Source of the DNA: Marinobacter orientalis | Lineage (GTDB): Bacteria > Pseudomonadota > Gammaproteobacteria > Pseudomonadales > Oleiphilaceae | Direction: 5' to 3' | Assembly: GCF_004792665.1 (NCBI RefSeq) | Contig: NZ_SRZX01000006.1 | Coordinates: forward strand, 62,001 to 126,000 | Length of the DNA: 64,000 nt | In this document: one piece after another, positions 36,386 through 45,200 of the stretch | How positions within the stretch are numbered: the stretch's first letter is position 1 | Layout: every line of letters begins with the position of its first letter | Translations under genes and position numbers: made by a program | The notes under the pieces: generated by a model | What the model was told of the DNA's origin: nothing | What the model saw: only the letters and a program-made list of their open reading frames with translations | Databases searched by the model: none

Positions 36386-36978
36386 CCCATTCGGGCCAGG
36401 GTATCGACGATGGTCTGGGTCTGGCTGTCGATCTCGATATTGACGCGGTCGCCGACCGATACATCCCCAAAGGTGGTGGCGCGCAGGGTTTCCGGAATCA
36501 GGTACACATTGAACCGGTTATCCCGGACCTCGCCGATGGTGAGGCTGCAGCCATTGATGGCAATGTAGCCCTTGGGAAAGAGGTATCTGGCCCAGGATTC
36601 GGGCACTTCGAATTCCAGGGTGCAGTTGTTCTCCGGGCGCTCAATTGCCACGATGTCTGCGGTTGTGTGAATGTGGCCAGACAGCAGATGGCCGCCAATC
36701 TCGTCGCCGATTCTGGCGGCTCTTTCGAAGTTTATCCGGTCACCGGGCCTGAGTTCTCCCAGAGTGGTGGCACGCAGTGTCTCCTGCATGGCATCAAAGT
36801 AAAGCAGATTGCCTTGCTGTCTGGTCACGGTCAGGCAGGCACCGTCAATGGCAACGGATGCCCCGATGGTAACGCCGTGCACCTGCTCTTCGGGAAAACG
36901 GATTGCGAAGCTGCTGAGCCCCGGTTCGGCGGTTAGCCTGTCAATGGTGGCAACACCCTGAACAATACCTGTAAACAT
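36364..36978 (-). CDS. ribE: Riboflavin synthase, alpha type
   Basis: Dismutates two 6,7-dimethyl-8-ribityllumazine molecules to riboflavin. The 204-residue protein shows the two tandem lumazine-binding barrels: MFTGIVQG at the N terminus with GACLTVT and ETLRATTLG, and the second repeat with GCSLTIGEV and ETLRATTFG. The start ATG 36978 is the universal MFTGIV start with an AGGGGG site upstream. It is a stand-alone gene as in E. coli (where it is called ribC); no riboflavin-pathway neighbours or FMN riboswitch were seen. The 3' end overlaps rlmG. Confidence 0.93.
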   Translation of the reverse strand: MFTGIVQGVATIDRLTAEPGLSSFAIRFPEEQVHGVTIGASVAIDGACLTVTRQQGNLLYFDAMQETLRATTLGELRPGDRINFERAARIGDEIGGHLLSGHIHTTADIVAIERPENNCTLEFEVPESWARYLFPKGYIAINGCSLTIGEVRDNRFNVYLIPETLRATTFGDVSVGDRVNIEIDSQTQTIVDTLARMGYDRPAT

Positions 36979-37180
36979 TCCTGCCCCCTCTAACGACGTT
37001 TGTGGCCGCTTCCGGCTACACTGGAGCAGGCAAGCATAGCGATAGCATGGAGCCATGCCAAGCGGTGTGGCAGGGTAAAGATCACCGAATCCGACTCAAG
37101 GATACGCTGGCGCGGTCGATAGACGGAAAGGGCGGCACAGTTTTCAGGTTGTTGGCCTGGCAATGAACGGGTAAATCGTG

Positions 37181-37972
37181 ATGGCAGAGAACGAAAGCAC
37201 AGTCCGTCAGAGTATCAATCCGGAGGCGCCCCTGTTGAGGAAAGGGCGTCCTGCCGATCCGCAGCCGTCTGCGCCCCCAGTGCAGGCCGCTCCGACCGCT
37301 GCCAGCGATGAGCCGGAAGGCGCTGAAAAGACCCTGGCAGAATCCCGTCAGCGCAAGCTGAGACTGATGCTGCGGCAGTGCGACCGAGTGTTGCTGCTGG
37401 ATTTCGACCTGCTGGCGCTGCCGGACTGGCCCGACAACTACACACTCTCCGCGGCACGCAGGAACCGGGATCTCTGGTTGTTCAGCGCGCTGCTGGCGGC
37501 AATTGTCTTCCTCAGCGGAATGACCGGTTTTGTACCCGCCTGGATTGCAGGCGGCGGATTTGGCGCGTTTGTTATTATCCTGCTCATGGGTGTGCCGACA
37601 GTCCGGCGTCTGTATACTTCGCGGCCCTCTTACATGGATCTGATCATTCGGCGCCGCCGCTTGCTGCGAGACGCACGAAAGCATATTGGACACCTGGAAG
37701 GGAAAGAAGGTCTGGTGTGGCAGTGTGCCCGCATGGCCGAGTTCAACCCGGCGCTCAAGGCAATGCGTTTCAGTGAACTCCTGGCGCTGTCCGAGCGGCG
37801 TGTACTGGCAAGAAATGTGACCCGCAGGGAACATGTCCGCCTCTATCTCGTTTATCTCCTTGAGGCTGAAAAAGCGTATTCCCGGGCCCAGCAGGCTTTT
37901 TTCGAGGGTCACCAACAGGCGATCGACGAGGGCTGGGATGCCGTGGCGTCCCAGTCGTTGCCGAGAACTTGA
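37181..37972 (+). CDS. Unrecognised two-helix membrane protein
   Basis: I do not recognise this 263-residue protein. It has a polar, Pro/Ala-rich N terminus (~1-60), a charged segment (SRQRKLRLMLRQCDRVLLLD), two adjacent membrane helices (LWLFSALLAAIVFLSGMTGF and GGGFGAFVIILLMGVPTVRR) forming a hairpin, and a long basic helical C-terminal domain (RRRRLLRDARKHIGHL; LYLVYLLEAEKAYSRAQQAF). Both ends would face the cytoplasm. The start is ATG 37181 (GTG 37178 is possible); the ribosome site is poor. It ends on the psrA promoter and may be a lineage-specific envelope protein. Confidence 0.7.
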   Translation: MAENESTVRQSINPEAPLLRKGRPADPQPSAPPVQAAPTAASDEPEGAEKTLAESRQRKLRLMLRQCDRVLLLDFDLLALPDWPDNYTLSAARRNRDLWLFSALLAAIVFLSGMTGFVPAWIAGGGFGAFVIILLMGVPTVRRLYTSRPSYMDLIIRRRRLLRDARKHIGHLEGKEGLVWQCARMAEFNPALKAMRFSELLALSERRVLARNVTRREHVRLYLVYLLEAEKAYSRAQQAFFEGHQQAIDEGWDAVASQSLPRT

Positions 37973-37997
37973 CAAGATTGCCGGTCAAACGTATGTT
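37969..37997 (+). promoter_or_regulatory. psrA promoter
   Basis: A consensus -35 box TTGACA (37969-37974, overlapping the stop codon of the preceding gene), 17 bp, and -10 box TATGTT (37992-37997). The -10 box lies inside the first of two operator palindromes, as expected for autorepression. Confidence 0.62.
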
Positions 37998-38012
37998 TCA
38001 AACAGACGTTTG
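37986..38012. promoter_or_regulatory. Tandem PsrA operators
   Basis: Two back-to-back palindromes share base 37999: CAAAC-GTAT-GTTTC (37986-37999, one mismatch in the arms) and CAAAC-AGAC-GTTTG (37999-38012, perfect arms). Both match the published Pseudomonas PsrA-type pattern of CAAAC/GAAAC and GTTTG/GTTTC arms separated by a few bases, and they cover the -10 box and start site of psrA. Confidence 0.68.
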
Positions 38013-38032
38013 CTAGAGGCACTGATAATAAT

Positions 38033-38707
38033 ATGGCTCAGTCTGATACGGTTGACCGGATTCTTGATGCAGCGGAAGAACTTTTCGCAGACCGGGGGTT
38101 TTCCGAAACCTCGCTGCGGATGATCACCAGTAAGGCTAAGGTAAATCTGGCTGCTGTCAATTATCATTTTGGCTCCAAGAATGCGCTGATTCATGCGGTG
38201 TTCGCCCGCTTTCTTACACCCTTTTCGGCGACACTCGAGAATGCCTTCGATGACCTTGAGGCGCGCTGTGAAGGCGAGCCGCCCACGCTGAACCAGACTC
38301 TCTGGGCGCTGACCGAAAGCGCTGTGCGTATGCCCCAGCGTAACGAGAAGGGTATCTCCATATTCATGCGTCTGCTTGGTCTGGCCTATACCCAGTCCCA
38401 GGGGCATCTGCGCAAGTTTCTCGAGCAGGAATACAGCCAGCCATTCAGTCGTTTCATGCGTTTGCTGAAGGAAGCCACACCACAGTTGTCTTCGGTGGAC
38501 CGCTACTGGCGAATCCAGTTCATGCTGGGTGCTACTGCGTTCACCATGTCCAGTAGCGATGCCCTGAGGGATATCCTGCAGAACAAGCTGGGCGTGGAAA
38601 CCACGGTGCAGGAAATTGCGGCACGGCTGGTGCCATTCCTCGCCGCCGGAATGCAGGCCGAGGATGCCATGCTGGTACCTCCTGCCCATAAAAGCTCGGT
38701 TGCCTGA
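38033..38707 (+). CDS. psrA: TetR-family regulator PsrA
   Basis: Fatty-acid-responsive TetR regulator; in Pseudomonas PsrA represses itself and fatty-acid oxidation genes, activates rpoS, and is released by long-chain acyl ligands. The 224-residue protein matches PsrA closely in the N-terminal helix-turn-helix (RGFSETSLRMITSKAKVNLA, then VNYHFGSK) and through the ligand domain (SIFMRLLGLAYTQSQGHLR). Operator palindromes overlap its promoter. The following genes up to sthA keep much of the P. aeruginosa psrA-region order, but lexA and nagZ are not here. Confidence 0.88.
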   Translation: MAQSDTVDRILDAAEELFADRGFSETSLRMITSKAKVNLAAVNYHFGSKNALIHAVFARFLTPFSATLENAFDDLEARCEGEPPTLNQTLWALTESAVRMPQRNEKGISIFMRLLGLAYTQSQGHLRKFLEQEYSQPFSRFMRLLKEATPQLSSVDRYWRIQFMLGATAFTMSSSDALRDILQNKLGVETTVQEIAARLVPFLAAGMQAEDAMLVPPAHKSSVA

Positions 38708-38762
38708 ATTGTACGCTGTCGGTTAGGCTTCTGCTCTGACCCATCCGCCGGGAGCGTAACCA

Positions 38763-39254
38763 GTGCCCGAAAAGACACCCGGGATTGAAATCGATCTGGC
38801 CACACAGACACTGACATTGTTTGCGGACGACGCCTTCTCTTCCATTACCTATCCGGTTTCCACGGCACTCAATGGTCCCGGTGAGCGCCAGAGCAGTGGC
38901 TGCACACCCAGGGGAAGCCATTATGTGCGGGCCATGGTTGGTGCCGGTGTTCCCGCGAACACGGTTTTTGTAGCCCGCAGGCCAACCGGAGAAGTGTATT
39001 CGACAGAACTTGCGCGGCAATTTCCGGAGCGGGACTGGATCCTGTCCCGAATCCTCTGGCTGTGTGGCCTGGAATCCGGTAAAAACCGTGGCCCCGGGGT
39101 CGATAGTTTTCGTCGCTTCATATACATTCACGGCACGCCGGATACCGAGCCCATGGGCATTCCGCGTTCCCATGGCTGTATCCGTATGCGGAACACGGAC
39201 GTGATTGATTTGTACAATCGGGTGAGGCCGGGCATGCCGGTTTTGATTCGCTGA
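38763..39254 (+). CDS. L,D-transpeptidase (YkuD) domain protein
   Basis: A 163-residue single-domain YkuD protein with the catalytic motif SHGCIRM (C139 nucleophile) and the upstream histidine H123 in YIHGT. Such enzymes crosslink peptidoglycan or attach proteins to it in the periplasm. The start is GTG 38763 with GGGAG 8 bp upstream. No signal peptide or membrane anchor is visible, unlike classical Ldt enzymes, so export is unexplained; similar short signal-less family members occur in Pseudomonas. It lies between psrA and a MscS channel. Confidence 0.83.
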   Translation: MPEKTPGIEIDLATQTLTLFADDAFSSITYPVSTALNGPGERQSSGCTPRGSHYVRAMVGAGVPANTVFVARRPTGEVYSTELARQFPERDWILSRILWLCGLESGKNRGPGVDSFRRFIYIHGTPDTEPMGIPRSHGCIRMRNTDVIDLYNRVRPGMPVLIR

Positions 39255-39288
39255 ACCCGTCCCTGAACCGAAAGAGCCGAGAGAATCG

Positions 39289-40518
39289 ATGATCGAAGAA
39301 ACTCCGTCCATAGTGACTAACTGGATTCAGGACTGGAATCTGCTGTCAGAGAGCTGGCGGGTCGGGATTGTGGTGTTTGCCCTGGTATCTGGAACTGCGG
39401 TAGTGGCCTTCATCGCCAGTTTCGTTGTGGGGGTCATTGAGCGGCATTTCAAGAAATCCGACAACTTCTGGGACGATGCACTGCTGCATGCCGGCAGGAA
39501 GCCGGTAGTTGCCTTTGTCTGGCTGCAGGGGGTCTACTGGGCTGCGGAGGTGGCCCACCGTTACTCGGATGCCGAGATATTTTCCGTCAACGACACACTG
39601 TTACAGATTGGTTTTGTCTGGTTGCTGGTGTGGACCTTGCTGAGGTTTATCAAGCAGGGGGAGGAAATACTGACCTCGCCCCTCAAAATGAAAAAGCCGA
39701 TGGACTACACCACGGTCAATGCGGTGAGCAAGCTTTCCCGGGCCGTGGTGATTATCACCGCCGTGCTGATTGCCCTCCAGTCGCTGGGGTACAGTATTTC
39801 CGGTGTGCTGGCCTTTGGTGGCGTTGGTGGCATTGCTGTCGGTTTTGCAGCGAAGGATCTGCTGGCCAACTTTTTCGGCGGGTTTATTATCCACCTGGAC
39901 CGGCCGTTCAAGGTGGGTGACTGGGTCCGTTCGCCAGACCGTAATATCGAAGGCACCGTTGAGCACATCGGCTGGCGCCTGACCACTGTTCGCACATTCG
40001 ACAAGCGTCCCCTTTATGTACCCAACGCGGTCTTCACCACGATATCGGTGGAGAACCCGTCCAGAATGTTTAACCGCCGTATTTCGGAAACCATCGGAAT
40101 CCGCTACGCGGATGTCAGCGGCATGGCGCAGATCGTTGCGGAAATCCGCAACATGCTGGAGCAGCATGAGGATATCGATCACGATCAGACACTGATTGTC
40201 AATTTTCTGGCTTTCAATGCCTCGTCCCTGGATATCATGGTTTACACCTTCACCAAGACCATTGAGTGGGTCCGGTTTCATGAGGTCAAGCAGGATGTAC
40301 TGCTGAAGATCAGTGACATCATCGAGGGTCATGGTGCCGAGGTTGCGTTCCCGACGCGTACACTGCACCTGCCGGATGGCGTGCGCCTGGCCAACGATCA
40401 GGCGCTCAGGGACAGCGAAACATCCAGTGCCGAGCCCGGCAGCAGTCGTGCGCCGGTAGCTGGCAGTAAAGGCTCCAGTGAAACCCAGGGCGACAGCGCC
40501 GAGGCAACGGGAAATTGA
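39289..40518 (+). CDS. Mechanosensitive channel of the MscS family
   Basis: A 409-residue membrane protein with about four to five membrane helices (near 26-50, 65-90, 102-121, 143-165) and the pore-lining helix rich in Gly/Ala (GVLAFGGVGGIAVGFAAKDLL), then the beta domain (PFKVGDWV, GTVEHIGWRLTTVRTFD, YVPNAVF) and a soluble C-terminal cage ending in a low-complexity Ser/Gly tail. It resembles the medium-sized MscS homologues (YnaI-type) and would release osmolytes upon hypo-osmotic shock. It is followed within 3 bp by mtnP. Confidence 0.88.
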   Translation: MIEETPSIVTNWIQDWNLLSESWRVGIVVFALVSGTAVVAFIASFVVGVIERHFKKSDNFWDDALLHAGRKPVVAFVWLQGVYWAAEVAHRYSDAEIFSVNDTLLQIGFVWLLVWTLLRFIKQGEEILTSPLKMKKPMDYTTVNAVSKLSRAVVIITAVLIALQSLGYSISGVLAFGGVGGIAVGFAAKDLLANFFGGFIIHLDRPFKVGDWVRSPDRNIEGTVEHIGWRLTTVRTFDKRPLYVPNAVFTTISVENPSRMFNRRISETIGIRYADVSGMAQIVAEIRNMLEQHEDIDHDQTLIVNFLAFNASSLDIMVYTFTKTIEWVRFHEVKQDVLLKISDIIEGHGAEVAFPTRTLHLPDGVRLANDQALRDSETSSAEPGSSRAPVAGSKGSSETQGDSAEATGN

Positions 40519-40520
40519 TC

Positions 40521-41303
40521 ATGAATCCACCAGTAAACAATCCGCCGGTCGGTATTATCGGTGGCACCGGACTTACAACCCTGTCAGGCCTTCAGATAAC
40601 GGCGGAACGGCCGGTGGACACGCCATGGGGAAAGCCATCGTCGGTGCTGGTTGAGGGGCTTCTCGGGGATCAGGCGGTGGTGTTTGTGTCCCGTCATGGC
40701 AACCCCCACCGCATTCCGCCACACCAGGTCAACTACCGGGCCAACCTGCAGGCACTCTATGATGCGGGCGTTCGCACCGTGGTGGGGGTGAATGCCGTGG
40801 GCGGCATTCATCCGGACATGGGGCCGGCGCACATAGTGATCCCTGATCAGATCATTGATTACACCTGGGGCCGGGCGAGTACCTTCTTCGAGGGCGAACT
40901 GGATGAAACCACCCATATCGATTTCACCTGGCCCTACACAGAGAAAGCCCGTGAATTGCTGATTGCCGGGGCCCGGGATCTGGATCTGCCGTTTTCCGGT
41001 TCTGGTGTCTACGGGGCGACTCAGGGGCCAAGGCTGGAAACGGCGGCTGAGATATCGCGGCTGGAGCGTGACGGGTGTGATCTGGTAGGGATGACCGGGA
41101 TGCCAGAGGCTGCCCTGGCGGCAGAGCTGAAGATGAACTACGTCTGTCTGGCGCTGGTGGTGAACCACGCTGCCGGCAAATCGGACCACGTTATTACCAT
41201 GGCAGAAATCGAGGCCGCTATCGACCAGGGGATGTCTGGTGTCAAGCGGATTCTCGAAGTCTCAATGAGCGGCCTGGGCGCCCTTACTCCTCAATTTTCT
41301 TGA
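40521..41303 (+). CDS. mtnP: S-methyl-5'-thioinosine phosphorylase
   Basis: Purine phosphorylase that cleaves methylthioinosine (or methylthioadenosine) produced from polyamine synthesis. The 260-residue protein has the phosphate/ribose motifs GIIGGTGLT near the N terminus, RHGNPHRIPPHQVNYRANL, GATQGPRLET and MTGMPEAALA, and is very like P. aeruginosa PA3004, characterised as an MTI-specific enzyme. That preference is inferred here by similarity. The start is ATG 40521 rather than TTG 40515. It overlaps csiV by 20 bp at the 3' ends. Confidence 0.87.
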   Translation: MNPPVNNPPVGIIGGTGLTTLSGLQITAERPVDTPWGKPSSVLVEGLLGDQAVVFVSRHGNPHRIPPHQVNYRANLQALYDAGVRTVVGVNAVGGIHPDMGPAHIVIPDQIIDYTWGRASTFFEGELDETTHIDFTWPYTEKARELLIAGARDLDLPFSGSGVYGATQGPRLETAAEISRLERDGCDLVGMTGMPEAALAAELKMNYVCLALVVNHAAGKSDHVITMAEIEAAIDQGMSGVKRILEVSMSGLGALTPQFS

Positions 41304-42219
41304 AGAATACCAGAACGCCAATGGTGGGGGAGTCGAGGAAGTGAACCTCCTCGCTACGCATGCGGCGGGTCTCGCGAATCCAGGTCACCAGCTCCGCCCG
41401 CGGCCGGTTCACGTCCGAAGTCGGCGCCTGACCCGGCTGGTCAACGGTTTCGGTAACATTCTCAACCGGAACCTCTTCCTTGTCCCCGGTGCTACTCTCT
41501 GCGCCATCTTCACCGCCTTCAGCGTTGCCATCGTCGGAAGGCTGGGCAATGTCGAGGTCGTCAGCGCCCACATCGGCCGGCTTTTCTTCGGCGGGCATTG
41601 GCTGCCAGTGATTGAGGTGCACGTCTACATGCAGGTAGCGCTGCCGGTCAATGGTGATATGGCCTTCTACATCACGGTGCCCGGCCTCGGCCAGCCAGTC
41701 TCCAATGGCGACTCGCAGTGGCTCACCCTCGAAATCGGGCGGAAAGGACTGGTACCACCCGGTTGCCAGGAGAATGCGGAACCGGCCGCTGTTCTCCAGC
41801 CGGTTGGCGGCTGAGTTGAGATGAAGCTCTCCCCGTGAAACCAGGTCGAGCGTGGTTTCAGATGTGCCGTTTTCGTCCACCACCCGCAGAATTTCGCTGA
41901 TTTCCGGGTCGGGTGGCTCAGGGATGCGGCTGGCCATTTGTTCATTGATGTTGTCTGGTGCAATCCTGCGCTCCAGGATAACGAGTTCCGCACGATAGTA
42001 ATCCTTGCGGGGGCCGTCCCGCTCAGTTGCCTGATCGCTGCTGCGTTGCTCTTCCCGGGTTTCTGCGGCTGCGGCCTGTTCTGACGGTTGCTCAGAAGCC
42101 TGCTGCGCCGACACCAGTTGTGACACGGCCAGGGCGGCCGCGAAAATGAGAATGGACTTTCCAGGCAATAGGTTACCGGTCGTTCGCAAGGGCTTTGCTC
42201 CAATGTTCCTGTTGTTCAT
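41284..42219 (-). CDS. csiV: CsiV-family periplasmic protein
   Basis: The 311-residue product has a basic N terminus and a signal-type helix (GKSILIFAAALAVSQLVSA), an Asp/Glu-rich region, and the CsiV domain core with YRAELVILERR and the end segment MRSEEVHFLDSPTIGVLVFF. CsiV aids localisation or stability of the penicillin-binding-protein activator LpoA-type system in Shewanella/Vibrio-type reports; its role here is by analogy. The start is ATG 42219, with AGAGG 6 bp upstream, in preference to ATG 42246/42243 overlapping the mfd stop. It follows mfd as in P. aeruginosa. Confidence 0.78.
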   Translation of the reverse strand: MNNRNIGAKPLRTTGNLLPGKSILIFAAALAVSQLVSAQQASEQPSEQAAAAETREEQRSSDQATERDGPRKDYYRAELVILERRIAPDNINEQMASRIPEPPDPEISEILRVVDENGTSETTLDLVSRGELHLNSAANRLENSGRFRILLATGWYQSFPPDFEGEPLRVAIGDWLAEAGHRDVEGHITIDRQRYLHVDVHLNHWQPMPAEEKPADVGADDLDIAQPSDDGNAEGGEDGAESSTGDKEEVPVENVTETVDQPGQAPTSDVNRPRAELVTWIRETRRMRSEEVHFLDSPTIGVLVFFKKIEE

Positions 42220-42245
42220 CAGGGGCCTCTGGGCCGGGCGCATCA

Positions 42246-45200
42246 TCAAACGAGTTGGCCCAGCATGTCGGAAATGCCCTCGAGTTTACCACTGGTTGAG
42301 GTGTCGTTCAGCCGGAAACGGAAACTGTTGGCGCCTTCGAGACGATACCGGTCCGGTGAGGCTTGCACTTTCTTGACCAGAACCAGGGGATCTACCGGGG
42401 TGGAACTGCCAAACTCCAGCCTTGCCCACTCCTTTCCGGCATCCACTTTTACGATTCCCAGAGCTTCAGCGCGGATTCTGAGTTCCGACTGACGGATCAG
42501 GTTCTTTGCCGGTTCAGGTAATAATCCGAAGCGGTCGATCATTTCGACCTGAAGTTCTTTTAATCCCTCCGTGTCGCTGACGCTGGCAATCCGTTTATAC
42601 AGCATTAACCGGTTATGCACATCGGGCAGGTAGTCGTCCGGAATCAGGGCCGGTATCCGAAGATTCATCTCTGTGCCATGACTGAGCGGCAATTCAGCAT
42701 TGGGGGTTCGCCCCTCGCGAATGGCCTGGACGGCCTCATCCAGCAATTGCATGTAGAGGGTAAAGCCAATACTTTCGATCTGGCCGCTCTGCTCCTCTCC
42801 CAGCAATTCCCCGGCGCCCCGTATTTCCAGATCATGGGTGGCGAGCATGAAACCGGCGCCCAGGTCCTGCGCCTCCGAGATGGCTTCCAGGCGCTTCCTG
42901 GCGTCCGCTGTGATCGACCTCGGCGGTGGGGTCAGCAGATAGGCATAAGCCTGGTGGTGGGAACGGCCGACACGGCCCCGCAGCTGGTGCAGCTGTGCAA
43001 GCCCGAATTTGTCCGCACGCTCGATAATAATGGTGTTGGCGCTGGGAATATCGATGCCGGTTTCAATAATGGTGGTACAGACCAGAACGTTGAAGCGCTT
43101 GTGGTAGAAGTCGGACATGATCTGCTCCAGATCACGCTCGCGCATCTGGCCGTGGGCTACACCCACCCGGGCCTCGGGAATCAGCCGCCGCAGGTCCTCG
43201 GCAGTTTTCTCGATAGTAGCAACGTCATTGTGGAGGAAGTATACCTGGCCGCCACGCAATACTTCCCGCAGGATGGCCTCCTTGACCATCGGCTCTTCCC
43301 GCTGGCGTACAAAGGTCTTTACGGACAGGCGCCGGGCCGGCGGGGTGGCAATGATCGACAGGTCCCGCAGATGGCCCATGGCCATGTTGAGGGTTCTGGG
43401 GATCGGCGTGGCCGTGAGGTTGAGCATGTCGACTTCTGCCCTTAGTGCTTTCAGGCGTTCCTTCTGCTGCACGCCGAAACGGTGCTCCTCATCAATGATG
43501 ACCAGTCCCAGGTTTTTGAACCTGATATCACCCTGCAGCAGTTTGTGGGTGCCGATCACGATATCGGCCTTGCCGGCCTCTATAGCGCTCAGGGCCTTGG
43601 TGGTCTGGCTGCCGCTGCGGAAGCGGCTGAGCAGTTCCACATTGACGGCAGTATCCGAGAAGCGGTCGCGGAAGGATTCGTAATGTTGCTGTGCCAGCAG
43701 GGTCGTGGGCACCAGAACTGCCACCTGCTTGCCGGAATAGGTCGCCATGAACGCGGCGCGCATGGCCACCTCGGTCTTGCCGAAGCCGACATCACCGCAG
43801 ACCAGGCGGTCCATGGGCTTTTCACTGACCATGTCCTCGAAAACCGCCTCGATGGCAGCCTGCTGATCCGGGGTTTCCTCGAACGGGAAGCCGGCAGCGA
43901 AAGCACGGTAGGCCTCCTGCGGGTCTTCAAAGGCAAAGCCCTTGCGGGCTTCCCGGCGCGCGTAGACGTCGAGCAGCTCGGCTGCAGTATCGCGGATTTT
44001 TTCCAGGGCCTTCTGTTTGGCATTACTCCACCGCTCTGTTCCAAGTTTGTGCAACGGAGCGTGATCGGTGTCAGAGCCGGTGTAGCGGGAAATCAGGTGC
44101 AGGCTGGATACCGGTACGTAGAGCTTGGAGCCGCCGGCGTATTCCAGCATCAGGAATTCGCTTGCTTCGCCTTCGACGGTAATGGTTTCCAGGCCCTGAT
44201 AGCGGCCAACCCCGTGGTCAATGTGGACCACCGGCGCTCCGATGCGCAGCTCGGACAGATCCCGGTAGCCGGCATCGTCGGCTTCGGTGGGCTTCTCCCG
44301 CCGGCGGCGTTGCAGCACCCGCTCGCCGAACAGGGCTGTTTCTGTAATCAGGGCAATGTGATGCTCCGGCAGCAACAGGCCATACTCCATCGGAGCAACG
44401 GTGATACCAAGAGTGACTTCGGGGTCGCCAACAAAGGCCTGCCAGCTGTCCACCGTAGACAGTTGCAGCCCGTGGTCGGCGAGGTTTTCTATCAATGCCT
44501 CGCGCCGGCCGGATGACTCCGCACAGATCAGAATGCGGCCGTGGAAGTCATTGATGAATCGCTTGAGCCGGCCGGCGGGGTCGGCTGCGCGGCCATCCAT
44601 GGCTATGTTAGGCAATACCCCCGTGGGGCGGTTGCTGCCACCGGCGGCATCGGTGGTGTCAGTGGTGAGTGTTACCCTCGGGAAACGTTTGAGTTGGCCA
44701 AACAGTTCGTCCTTCTGCAGGAACAGTTGCGCCGGTGGCAGGATCGGGCGCATTCGGTCATGGCGCCGCTCCTCGTAGCGGGCGCGGGTATCGGCGTCGA
44801 AATGTTCTGCCGATTCGTTGAGACCCGATGCCGTGAAGACCAGTGTCTCGCCCGGCAGATAGTCAAACAGGGTTGCTGTCTGCTCGAAGAACAGCGGCAG
44901 GTAGTATTCAATGCCGGGAGGCGTTATGCCATGACTGACATCCTGATAGATCGGCGCGTCCTTGTCAGCGTGTGGGAATTGCTCGAACCAGCGATTGCGG
45001 AATCCGGAGCGGGCCTCCTTGTGCCAGGGGAATTCATTGGCCGGCAGCAGTTCGATTTTCCCGATCCGGTCAATGGAGCGTTGCGTTTCCGGATCAAACG
45101 TACGTAGTGTTTCTATTTCGTCATCGAACAGGTCGATTCGATAGGGGCGGGTGGCACCCATCGGGAAAATATCGAGGATGGCGCCGCGCACTGCGTATTC

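Noticed and set aside
36979-37180. FMN riboswitch before ribE
   Set aside because: The conserved riboswitch core sequence is not present in the spacer.
37082-37975. 297-codon minus-strand frame opposite the two-helix membrane protein
   Set aside because: The plus strand gives a protein with plausible membrane helices and GC-rich third codon positions; the minus frame is Gln/His/Arg-rich without structure.
43482-44516. 344-codon plus-strand frame inside mfd
   Set aside because: Antisense to a complete Mfd with all helicase motifs.
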